Shown here: one piece after another, positions 22,910 through 33,841 of the stretch
Layout: each line of letters opens with the position of its first letter
How positions within the stretch are numbered: the stretch's first letter is position 1
Assembly (NCBI GenBank): GCA_949130495.1
Contig: OX422216.1
Location: 101,935,967-101,999,966 of the forward strand
Reading direction: 5' to 3'
Origin: Sambucus nigra
Lineage: Eukaryota > Streptophyta > Magnoliopsida > Dipsacales > Adoxaceae
Length of the DNA stretch: 64,000 nt
The notes under the pieces: model-generated
Told to the model about the DNA's origin: nothing
Database searches by the model: none
The model's input: only the letters and a program-made list of their open reading frames with translations
Program-made: the position numbers and the translations under genes

Positions 22910-22921
22910 GCTCTGATACCA
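22910..22921 (-). other. Primer-binding site of E1 (initiator tRNA-Met)
   Basis: Plus-strand GCTCTGATACCA is the complement of TGGTATCAGAGC and lies two bases from the 5' LTR of E1. Confidence 0.93.
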
Positions 22922-23412
22922 TCTGTGACACCCCACATATTAAAATAAGAGGTGGACAGCCCGATATTCCAATTAATACAGGAATCATAAATGCTCCATT
23001 CTTAGCATCACTGTCGCTAAATAAATATACGATATAACCACCAATTATTTTAGAAAACGGATGTCAAATCATTTGTAAGTTTAAAAGAAAACCATTTAGG
23101 CAATCCAATTTAAAGAGATGGTGGATAAAAAGTCAAGTAACAAAATTATAATCATACACGATATAATAACCGAATAAGTTGTCAGTTAACAGACCAATAC
23201 AAGCAGGTTACACCGAGTATTAAAATGAGTATCACAATATTTTTAACAAGTACAAAAACTTCGGCAACACGCCCGAATGTGTAAACTGATCATAGCTAGA
23301 GTACAAAAAGATAGAAGCATCTATAACAAATATCCTATAACATCCGCAAAATGCTATAGCTCCATGAAACTTGGATGGAAGAGTCATTACGGGCGTCCTT
23401 GCGACGGAGCAC

Positions 23413-25037
23413 CTGGGTGTGAAGAGAATTCATTCAAAAACAAAAGATATAAATGGGTCAGAGCCCGGTTTGATATGATCACCATGTGAATAAAATTCAT
23501 GACAATTATGAATAACAAATCATCATGCATAAGCTTATCTCGCCCTCCACAATTAATAATAAGTCCTCACCTCTTAATCTAAATGCAAAACCTAGCGCAA
23601 TATTAATGACAATGATAAATATTCATTTATGCATGAGGATATAACTCAATTTCACTTAATAAGATTCCATTTCAGGTTTACTTATGATGATTATACAAGT
23701 CTATTCCTCATTAGGAAACTTATTCCCAAAACAGTTTATTTTATAAAGTGCTTCACCATTTATAAAATACAACTTTCATAAGAATAGTTATAATCACAAC
23801 ATATAACGATTCTAAGACCATCCTTACAGGAGTCACCCCACTGGATGCACCCCTAAATAGCTATCATCTTTCAGGGCCTATCACCAAGACAACCTGGGCA
23901 TCATAAATCACGTGACGTTGGGAAACGGCCATATACCTTCAACAGTGAGTCATAACCATACCCGGAATTACCTCACTTCGAAAAATAACAACACAATATA
24001 TAATAGCCAGTCCTATGGCCAAGGAGTATATTCACCCTGCATTCACTAGCAAGGGTACTTCACCTCATGCGCGTAACTTCCCTTATGATAACATTTAGAG
24101 AGGTATGTATAAGCAAATCATCATTCACTAAATATGCCAATTTATGAAGTACATTTCATTTTATTCAGAGCCGTAAGCGCTTCATGTTATAATGCATAAA
24201 CCACACGTTTAATATATTTCCATATTAGTTTCCAAGAAACTTAATGACAAACCTATGAGCCCATAAAGATGATATTACTACAACCCAATTCTATAAGTCC
24301 ACAATTTTATCACTTCATTTCCCCCTAGACCTAGACTAACTCATTATGTAAAAAGAACCCTTATCTTCCTCTAATAACTAACTAAATTATTTCCCGGTCT
24401 AAGCCCCAACTCTTATTTCTAGATTAGGTTTCTAATTACCATAATACTAGACTCTAATACTCTAGTTTTACTTCATTCAAGAAGGTTCCTAGGTACCTAC
24501 CTTAAAAGAAAGGAACTAGAGAAAACTAAAGATTTCGGGTGAAAAACAGGGGACCGGTCGACCGGCCCCTGACCCTTGGTCTGTCGCGCCTATGAGGTTT
24601 TGTCAACTAAGAAATGCAGTGAGCTAAATTCTGGAAGCCCGATTGACCGGTCATTGGACCGCGGTCGATCGCGCCTTAAAGATATACCTATCGAGAAAAG
24701 CAGTGTGCTTTTCCCTTTAGGCCCGGTCGATCGGGCTTTGGACCGCGGTCGATCGCGCTCACCAGACCCACGAATATACCTTCTTCTAAAATATCAAATC
24801 CAAAACCCTAACCCCATATTCTTCCACTTCCTTCATTCTCATCAACCAACAACATAACCCCAACATTTCTACACATTAATAAACCAATATATCCAACTTA
24901 ATTCATACAAACAACAAAACCTAAGGGTTAAACTCTACAATTCATCAAAACCTACTATTTGTTCAATTACTCCAAATACACAACTATCACAACAATTTAT
25001 CCACCTTAAATCATATACTAACAAGTTAGAAACTTGC
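23413..25037 (-). other. Predicted GC-AG intron in 5' LTR of E1
   Basis: Minus strand: TTAAAG-like donor AAG|GCAAGT (25040-25032), CTGAC box (23461-23457), acceptor CCCAG|GTGC (23414-23413); 1625 nt. Confidence 0.5.
24551..24758 (-). repeat. GGTCGACC palindrome block, E1 5' LTR
   Basis: The units GACCGGTCGACCGG, CGCGGTCGATCGCG and CCCGGTCGATCGGG lie in the same order as at 6273-6480. Confidence 0.8.
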
Positions 25038-25630
25038 CTTAAAGCTGATATCTCGGATTCTCTTCCGGTAGATACAAGATCAAGCTTAATTTCTTCAATT
25101 CTCTTCCTTTTTCTCTTCTTTTCTCCACAATTCTCTTTCTCTCTCTTTCTCTCTAGGTTTAGGAACATATAATTGGGGATAAAAGGGGTTGGAAGACTTA
25201 AACGTTCATTTAACACTAAATTCCATCTTTAAATGTTATTACACCATTAAAATGACTCGTAACTACATAATTAAGCCATAACCTGTCAAAAGTGTCGAGA
25301 ATCCAAAAATACAATATGGCACTTATTTTGACTATCTCGATCATTTTAGGACTAACCGCGCCCTCTAAATTGGCATCCGGAATAACATAAATTATTTCAT
25401 GTTCCAACATCATTTTAAATAGTAACTGTCGCTTAAAGCACAACGATGAAATAAAACATAACATGATGCTATTTACATTACTTAACAGTAAATATGCAAA
25501 ATTTAGTAAATATTATCTTTTAAATCACTTAAAATAATATTTACTCCAACTTCCATCATTTTATATAATTACTTCACATGGCCAATTTATATAAAAATAA
25601 TTGCCCAAAAATAAAGGTTATTACAAACCA

Positions 25631-26590
25631 GAGGTGCAGGCCCATCCGGGGTCATCCAATTGGCAGAGAGAGAAATTAGCATTCCAAAAAGGTCACCCAC
25701 CAGAGTTTCAAGGTAACGCGGATGCAGTAGTGTCCAATCAGTGGAAGAAGGACATGCAGTGCCACCTGTGCATAATTGTGTGCAGGGACACTTAGAATCA
25801 TCTCTTAGCGACTTTCAAGCTAGTGGGTGCAGCTTTATAGTGGCGGGAGTCTGTGACCACCGCATAGGAGAGAGATATGATGAGCATTAGGGAGTTCTGG
25901 GTTTGGTTTGACAGCAAGTATTTTCCTCCTCCTATTCAGATAGAGATGCTGCGATAGTTTCTCAATGTGTCGCAAGGAGATAGGACCGTGGCAAAATACG
26001 AAGAAAAATTTACTCGGTTAGTAAATTTTATGAAAGATGAGATAAATACTGAAGGGAAGAGGTTGCGTAAGTTCATGTGTGGACTTTCCTAGAGGATCTG
26101 ACAACACCTGTTGGGTAATCCGACGTTAAAGACTTACACAGAGGTTATCAATGCATCACTACTTCATTACCAAGATCAGCGGTTTCACTTAAGGAATAGC
26201 AAAAGGATGAGTGGATCCAGTCAGGCTGAGAAGGTAGATGGGACCAATGCCAGTGGGGCATAATAGCGGTAAGAGTAGGACTCCCGATAGGGTATCTAGC
26301 TAAGATCTTTAAATCCAGAAGTCATTGATTTGAGAGAGGTGAATTCAGGCAGGGATAGCAGGTCCCTCACTAGCAGCAACAGTATTTCGTTACTCAGGGA
26401 TGCCAGGGCCGGGAATGGCAGGGGAGGCCAGCAGGGACAGGATCAGTGGCCAGAAGTATTTTCTAGGAAGTGTTTCTTTTGTGGAGAGATAAGCCACAGG
26501 AAAAGACATTGCCCTAAGCAAGGTAGGGAAACTACAGGACGAGGTTCTAGATGTACAACCACTATAACAGTTCATGGGTCAGTTCGATGA
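25631..26590 (+). pseudogene. gag of element A, 3' part
   Basis: Capsid fragments continue after the TSD: KGHPPEFQGNADAVVSNQW, FDSKYFPPPIQIEM, VAKYEEKFTRLV and HLLGNPTLKTYTEVINASL match E2 Gag in order. A zinc knuckle CFFCGEISHRKRHC lies at about 26471-26515. Stops are frequent (for example TAG near 25794 and 26092), so this copy is dead. Confidence 0.8.
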
Positions 26591-27745
26591 GAGGATTTTG
26601 ACCAGGGACCCATTGACCAGGAAAAATAACTAGAGTATGGAGGTAAATTTACTTTATTATTCTATAAGTATGGAGTATGTTTTGAGTGACATTGGGGGCA
26701 TCACAATGTAAGATTTTTATCACTAGAATTCGTGAGTGAGTTGAATTTAATGGGTGCGTTGGCCGTAATAGCCATATTATGTATATATAATTTTTGTGGG
26801 GTAGTGGGGATCTTTGGCATTACCGAAGAGAGAGCGGGTTTGTACACTAAGAGGATGTTTGCATTACACGTGAGATTTCTACTTTTGAGAGTTATAAGAG
26901 TAAAGTAGACTACTTTCCAAGTTTCGGCTGGTCAGTGATGGTTTGGGGCTATAGTGGATAGATATAGTAAGACTTTGTGTTCGTTGTACCAGGGTATAAA
27001 TTATTTTTATAGGTATCACCTAAAATAGGGTCTAGCCTATATATATGTGTATATGTTATAGTGTGTTACATGATAGACTTGTAAGGATATGTTTGTATGG
27101 TTATATTTGATCCCAGGGAATAGGGATGTTTATTAATGGGATTCAGGGTGGATAGGCTTATTATCGAGAGGGGAGATATAGCTTGTTATTGTTTTAGCAC
27201 AGAGAAACTAGTGACAGTAAGGGCGTTCCATTGTATGAGGTCTTTTGTAACATGAGAGTGGAAGAGTGTACTTTTATGTCAAGAGACGAGAATTTGGGGG
27301 TACGTGCTTTGGAGTGAGGGCCTAACGGATCTCAACAACCGATAATATTAGGTAGTAGTGTATCGGGGGTCCTTGTTTGGATTTTGCTTTGCGAGACGTC
27401 CCACGCATGAAACTTAGCGCAACATTAGAAGTGGGGAGATGTTTGGTCATTAGGACATAGGTTTGGTACCTTGGTTTTTGTACATATATGTAGTTATAAC
27501 TGTGAGTTGAAAGTTATATTACGATTCAAGGCTAGTAGAGTCGGGTAACATTTGTGCAGCTATGCACGGGTATAGGGTGTATGGGCGCCCTGGGTAATTA
27601 ATTTAATTTTAAAATAATTCACAATTAGAAGTGGTAGAAATAGGTATAGCGATCTTAGGGGTATGTGATTAGGAGATATTTGAGACTTGGAGTACTAGAC
27701 TTATCTTAATTTTGAGGACGAAAATCCTTTGTAAGGGGAGAAGTA
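26591..27745 (+). other. Post-gag segment of element A without pol; ends in polypurine tract
   Basis: Around 26690-26780 a protease-like relic is visible (SLEFVSELNLMG), but the active-site DTG is not intact. From there to the purine tract (AAGGGGAGAAG, about 27733-27743) no RT, RNase H or IN motif is seen. Several blocks (27215-27600) match the post-gag part of element F collinearly, for example GGTAGTAGTGTATCGGGGG and CCCACGCATGAAACTTAG. Stops occur in all frames. Confidence 0.65.
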
Positions 27746-28751
27746 TGTAACACCCCGTAATTCTGAGGACATGGAATTTATTTCTTTTGGTGAAATAAAA
27801 TTTTATTTAATTTTGGAGAATTTATTTAATTCGGTGACTTAGATTTATTTAATTCGGAATACTTTAAATTTGCACGTGTCATATTTTGAGGTCGAAATTT
27901 GAGAATTTTATAGAGCAACTCGGATGATAATTTTGAGTGCATGATTGATTCTGAATAGGTCGAGATAGTCAGAAAAGAGTATTTGGGAGTAGTAAATGGG
28001 TCTCGAGGCATTTTTAGGTGCAACCGGGCTCACAAGGGGGTGTTTGGGACATTTTAACTTGGCACATAAGCTTAATTTCGGGATTCACATTATAAAACAT
28101 AAATTATAGAGTTTGTGGTAGATACAACTAAAAAAGAAAACCCTAGTTCTACAGAGAAGAAAGGAGGAAGAAGGTAGGGAGATTTAGGGGGGGAAATCAT
28201 AGGGGACTAAGTGTGTTCTTCCTCGAATGATCGTCTACCCCAAAGGAATCAGACACTACGAATCAATACGGGCAAGTGGTTAATTTGTTTCAATGTAAAT
28301 CTGTGATAATCGATTCATATCATAGTGGGTGTAAATCAAAATTATTTTGGGTGGGTTATTGCATAAAAAGGGGGTTTTCTAGATTGGGCAGTTTATGTAG
28401 AATTAAAGGTTCATTTGAGGATGTAATGTGATGTCATGTTGTAGAAATATGATTTATATGAGAAACCAGATGTTGATAGTTGTTTAAGTCGGATCTTAGA
28501 CTCGAATTATAGTAAACAGTTGAGTGGAATCCACGAAAACCCACTTTGGAAATTTATGAATTTTGAAGGGAATTGATGATGTTTAGAGGTGGCTAGGATG
28601 ATTAGAAACCTTGTCGATGTCGTGAAATATATTAATTTTGGTTTGGTGAAGTTTTGAATTGGAACAATGAAGATTTTTCAAATAAAAATGGCAGAAAATC
28701 TAGTCGTGGAGAAGAAGAGGAAGAAGAAGAAGATGGAGCTGAAAACGTATG

Positions 28752-29035
28752 TGTGGGTACCTAATGTTGACCAAGCCCATAAGAGTAGCCATCCAAGCCC
28801 AACAAATAAGTTAGGTGGACGACCCAAATTATGAGCCTTGAATAACAGTTAGAATAAAAGATATGACCACCGAGTCTATCCCCACAATCTCAGAGAGATA
28901 TTCAAGGGATATAAGTCCAAAGTCTTAGTTACTAACAGAATATCTTAACTACATATATATTGTACTCCTGGCCCAGGGCATAGGGCATGTGAAAAAGACC
29001 AGTTCAAAAGATACTAAATAAGAACAGTAGACCTT
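28752..29035 (+). mobile_element. Truncated 5' LTR of element C
   Basis: It matches 36306-36525 and 37481-37500 of the 3' LTR, including CTCCTGGCCCAGGGCATAGG. Similarity ends at AGTAGACCT and the next bases are already RT coding sequence. Confidence 0.8.
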
Positions 29036-29038
29036 TTC

Positions 29039-29828
29039 ATGGACCCAGCTTTCAGTCCAGTTACACAAAAGGATCGCCGAACAACCCCGGAGAAGGCTGG
29101 AGCAGTAGAGAAAGAGGTTGAGAAACTACTAGACGCAGGGTCCATACGGGAAGTTCAGTTCCCTAAATGGTTATCCAGCCCAATATGGTTCCTAAGAGCA
29201 ACGAAAAGTGGAGGGTTTGTATCGACTTCACCGACCTCAACAGAGCCTGTCCCAAATACAGTTTCCCCTTCCAAAGATCGATCAATCAGTTGACGCGGCG
29301 ACTACACATGATAGGATGAGCTTATTAGATGCATATTTGGCATACCATCCAATCCCCCTTCACATGCCAGACCAAGACAAAACCTCCTTTATAACCACTG
29401 TTGGTTTATATTTTTATAAAGTTATGCCTTTCGGCCTTAAAAATGCTAGAGCAACTTATCAGCGGCTGGCCACGAAGATGTTCAAAGACCACATGGGGGA
29501 TGCCATGGAAGTTTATATCGATGACATGCTTGTTAAGAGCAAGCTGAAGGATGATCACCTCTCCGAACTGGCAAAAACCTTCAAAATCCTCAGGAAGTAT
29601 CGAATGAAACTTAATGCAAATAAGTGCTCTTTCGGCGTCCAGTCAGGAAAATTCCTTGGATACTTGGTCAGTAATAGAGGAATAGAGGCAAACCCCAACC
29701 AGAGTGACGCCATCAGCAAAGTTCAGCCGCCCCAAACAGTAAGAGATGTACAGAATCTAAGAGGAATGCTCATAGCACTCAACCGGTTAATTTTTAAGTC
29801 TTCGGAATGCTGTCAGACGTTCTTTTAA
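29039..29828 (+). pseudogene. Reverse transcriptase of element C
   Basis: PEKAGAVEKEVEKLLDAGSI and REVQFPKWLSSP followed by the FTDLN-type region and YKVMPFGLKNARATYQR are typical of the Tat clade. The catalytic motif is VYIDDMLVKSK (about 29511-29545). A frameshift near 29210 separates the first 55 codons from the rest. The C-terminal connection includes GKFLGYLVSNRGIEANP. Confidence 0.85.
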
Positions 29829-30690
29829 TTGTTAAAAAGGAACAAAGGAATAACCTGGGACGAAGGTTGATCGAGAGCCCTAGAGGAGATCAAAGTTTAC
29901 CTTAGTAGGCCCCCTTTGCTCATAATTCCTAGGCCGGATGATCAGCTGTACCTCTACCTAGAAGTGTCAAACCACGCTATAAATTTTTCATTAGTATGTG
30001 AAAGGGAAGGAAGCCAGCATCCAGTCTACTACGCGAGAAAAACTCTTTTGGAAGCCAAAAAATGATACCTGCCTTTGGAGAAGCTCACATACGCGCTTAT
30101 GATAGCCTCAAGGAAACTGAAGCATTATTTTGAAGCTCACTCCATTATCGTAGTTACTGCACACCCCCTTAAGGCCGTTCTAAGGAAAGCAGATCTCTCC
30201 GATCAACTATCCAAGTGGTAAGTCGAGCTCGAAAGGTTTGATATCCACTTTCAACTAAGATCAGCCATCAAGGGGCAAGTATTGGCAGATTTCATTGCCG
30301 AGTTCACAGGCGAGAAACCTTGCGATCACCCTGAAACCAGTCATCTAAAGGAAGGCTTAGGTGTTTGGACATTATACGTCGATGGATCCTCCAACTCAAG
30401 GGGGGAGGAGTAGGTATTGTGCTAGTGACTCCTGAGAACATAGTGATCGAGCAGGGAATTAGACTTGTATTTGAAGACTCCAATAACGAGGTAGAATACG
30501 AGGTACTGATCATTGGACTATGCAAAGCACAGCTATTAGGGGTAAGGCATCTACAAGTCTTCGGTGATTCACAGCTAGTTTCCAACCAGATAAGCGGCAA
30601 CTTCAACGCAAAAGATGAAAGGATGGCAGCTTATCTCACCATTGTAAAAGGATTAATGAATAACTTCAATTAAGTCGATGTTCAACAGTT
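29829..30690 (+). pseudogene. RNase H and second, archaeal-type RNase H of element C
   Basis: The first RNase H is read as YYARKTLLEAKK, LPLEKLTYALMIASRKLKHY and VVTAHPLKAVL (about 29990-30300), with stops. The second begins LYVDGSSNS (about 30370), then IVLVTPENIVIEQ, NNEVEYEVLIIGLCKAQ and FGDSQLVSNQI, giving the D, E and D catalytic residues. Two consecutive RNase H domains are a known hallmark of Tat elements. A one-base shift lies just after the VDGSSNS motif. Confidence 0.82.
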
Positions 30691-30889
30691 CCCCAAGGGA
30701 TAGAACATCCATGCAAATGCCCTAGCAGCTCTAATCTCAGTAATAGACTCCAACTTGAGAAAAACAATTCAAATTGATTTCCTCGAGCAACCGAGTATCC
30801 ATCAGGCCACTGAGTTGTAGAACCCTGACCAGATCCTCCATATTGAAAAATCTCTGAGCTGGATGGATTCCATTGTAGATTACTTACAA

Positions 30890-32096
30890 AATGATGAGTT
30901 ACCTAGTGATAATAATACCGCCCCATCAGATAAGAGTCAAGGCTACTCGCTTTCACTTATCTCCTAAGGGCAAATTATATAAGAGATCTTTTAATGGACC
31001 TTACATCCAGTGCGTTCATCCACAAGACGTCGAGCAAGTTCTGCACGATCTCCATGAAGGGATTTATGGAATTCATGCAGGAGGAAAATCGATAGCGCTC
31101 CAAGCAAGCAAGGAAGGATATTATTGACCATACATGCAGAAGGATGCTGAAGTCTATGTTTGAAAATGCGAGAAATGCCAAAAGCACTCACCCTTAGCCC
31201 ACCAACCCGCCAGCGACCCAAAGTCCCTGACTATCCCCTGGACCTTCACCCAGTGGGGCCTAGTCATCGTGGGGGGGCCTACTGTAGTTAGAAATCGAAA
31301 GTATTTGTTGGTGGCCACAGACTACTTCACAAAGTGGATAGAGGCAGAGACATTGGAAAAATATAGGGGACACTGACATGATAAGGTTCATATGGAGAAA
31401 TATTATCACACGCTTCGGTATACCTTGGACGATTATTATCTATAATGGGACCCAGTTTGAGAGTGTTCCCTTCCAAATCTTTTGCAGTGACCATGGAATT
31501 AGGCACCACTTCAACTCTGTGGCGTACCCTCAAAGTAATGGTCAAGTTGAGGCCTCCAACAAGTCAGTGATCGATGAACTGAGAAAGCGCCTTGAGCGAG
31601 CCAAAGGAGCATGGTCGAGCAAACTGCCCCACATTCTCTGGGCTTATCGCACCACCCCAAGGCGAGAAATTAGGAAAACACCATTTGCACTCACATATGG
31701 AATGGAAGCAATCATCCCCTTAGAAGTTGGTTTCCCAACCATGAAGTCTACGTTGGTCGACTAAGGCCATAATGATGAAGCATTACTCACCGAGCTTGAC
31801 TTAGCAAACGAACGACGAGAGTTGGCTCTAGTTAAACTGGCATCTTACCAGCAATAGCTAGCCAGATAATAGAATCAGAAAGTTAACCCAAGGACATTCC
31901 AGGTCAAAGACTACGTCCTAAGGAAAGTTCTTGGAAGCGCTGTGAGACCATCAGATGGCAAGCTTAGACCTAACTGGGAGGGACCATTCAAGGTCATAAG
32001 GTACGACCTACAAGGAGCCTACCACTTGGAAACTCTGGAGGGCAGGGAGATATCGAGAGTCTGGAATGCAGCCAACCTAAAGAAGTTATACTTCTA
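30890..32096 (+). pseudogene. Integrase of element C
   Basis: The zinc region reads LHEGIYGIHAGGKSIALQ ... KCEKCQ (about 31050-31180) with stops at the Trp of GYYWP type and before KCEKC. The core has RFGIPWTIIIYNGTQF, where the usual SDNGTQF catalytic Asp is Tyr, and AYPQSNGQVEASNK with the catalytic Glu. The C-terminal end ISRVWNAANLKKLYF stops at 32094-32096. Loss of the Asp as well as the stops makes the enzyme inactive. Confidence 0.82.
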
Positions 32097-33841
32097 GATT
32101 TCTTCATTCACCATTAGTTTAGGTTTTCATTTACAAATTAATGTTTCTCTCTATTTCTGACTATTATCAATAAGACTCCGTTGGCCTTAGCATTCTATAT
32201 ATGTTGGTTGTCTCAAATGTATTTCATTATATGCACCTTTTCCAAATTACAGGCTTCACTATTTTAACATAGATAGACTCTTATGATTACACAACAATGG
32301 TTGGGTTTATACCATATCGATTTCTCCAGAGTAAAGCCAATAGGGTTGGAATATAATCACCCTCCTCAGGCCTTTGTTCGTGACACAACTGGCCTCGTAG
32401 GTTGCTCTGGTAACAAGTAAAGACCTAAAGGGGATCCTTAAGAAATATGGCCAACCCAGGTTGGTCTCCAACATAGTTTAGTTTCAAAATCCTACTCGAT
32501 AGGATTGCCCGATAATCAGGTGTATCCTCACCACCACCTTACTTAGGCCTAAGGAAGTGTGACGACACGACCTAAAAGGTAAAGTAAGGCGGAATGGTAT
32601 GTATATGGCATACTAGACTGGGAGAATACTCATTTAAAAATAAGATGTATTTGGCATAGTAGATTCGGAGAATACTCGTTCAAAAATAAGCTCATGTTTA
32701 GTCGGCTGAAAAGCCCAAAATCACTAGAAATTATCAATCAAAAACATGTTTAGTCGGCAACTGCCCAAAGCATAAAAAATTTATTGCTAGAGGTTACACG
32801 GTTACCCATACAACAGTGATAAAATAGAAAAACAAAGAAGGAATAAGTTAGATCCTAAGAGGGACTAGGTCGCTGAGCGAGGTAATCAGCTACTCGTGCC
32901 CTTCGACCATCGTCTGGATAAGGGGCAAAGTCCTCTTCAACCTCCTTCGAGCTTAACTCTAATAGCTTCCTTGGGCTTGCGTCTATTGGGATCTAACGAT
33001 CATCCCTTCTGAATGGATTTGGCTCCAGAGATGAGGGAGTGATCTCGTGTTTATACGATAGAGTTCTTAGGCACCTTTAACTCCCTGCGGGCACTCAGCC
33101 ACCCCCGATAAAAGACAGGTCCTCGACCTCCTTTAACCTTGTGGGAGCGTCTGTCCATCCTTGGTTATACCCATCTCCACACACTTACCAAGAACCTTTT
33201 TTGAACAAGTGCCTCAGCCGGGTAACGTCCCTTTGAAGCCCATCAGCTATCACTTACGCCCTAAGCACATCTCCCTGTAGTTCGGTAATCTCCCTAGTTG
33301 AACCAATGTCATCAGGCCTAGCTCATTGCCTAGTTGATGAGGAGGAACCCTGTATAACTAGAGGGGCAATTCTTGGTGCATTATATCTGAGGCGCATAAC
33401 TTCCCTCCTTAAGGCATCGTTCTCCTATTGCAAAACCTCTTTAACCTTATTGATCTCGGAGGCATCCAAAAGCTTAGCCTTTAGAGCACCCATCTCCTTT
33501 TGAACATAGGCGTCGACCTTCTCTATCTCTACAAGTCTATCCTTCAACTTGGTTACTACTCGGATTGATCCTTATAGCCTTGGTTCCAGATCTTGATGAA
33601 TGCTCAGCGAACTTGGTCGCTTACATTAGAATCAAGGATTTGGCCTAAATGAGAAGAGTCAAGAATGTAATCATCAAGGTCAACAAACTACAAGACATGG
33701 AAAGAAAATGACAAAAATGTATCAGCGAAAGCGAAAACCAAAATCCCTTCATTAAAAATGGCACCATCCAGGTACAGATACAAGTGGCAAGAAAAGAGAA
33801 CAAAAAGGGAAAATACAAATAAAGCCAAATTTCCTAAAAAT
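32097..33841. other. Noncoding part of C downstream of integrase
   Basis: No continuous coding sequence is seen in either direction. The stretch looks like spacer and possible 3' UTR shared by the convergent pol and antisense transcripts. Confidence 0.5.

Larger units (their letters stand above)
3180..25625 (-). mobile_element. Element E1: decayed Tekay-type chromovirus inserted in gag of A
   Basis: The element has exact TSDs AACCA at 3175-3179 and 25626-25630 and TG...CA ends. Read on the minus strand the order is 5' LTR (22924-25625), primer-binding site, gag, protease, RT, RNase H, integrase, polypurine tract and 3' LTR (3180-7336). E2 interrupts its protease and solo LTR B interrupts its 3' LTR. 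Coding parts contain many stops and frameshifts, so it is inactive and older than E2. Confidence 0.92.
22924..25625 (-). mobile_element. 5' LTR of E1
   Basis: 2702 bp with TG...CA ends, followed by TSD AACCA. It shows the undisturbed site of the solo LTR B insertion near 23081. Confidence 0.92.
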
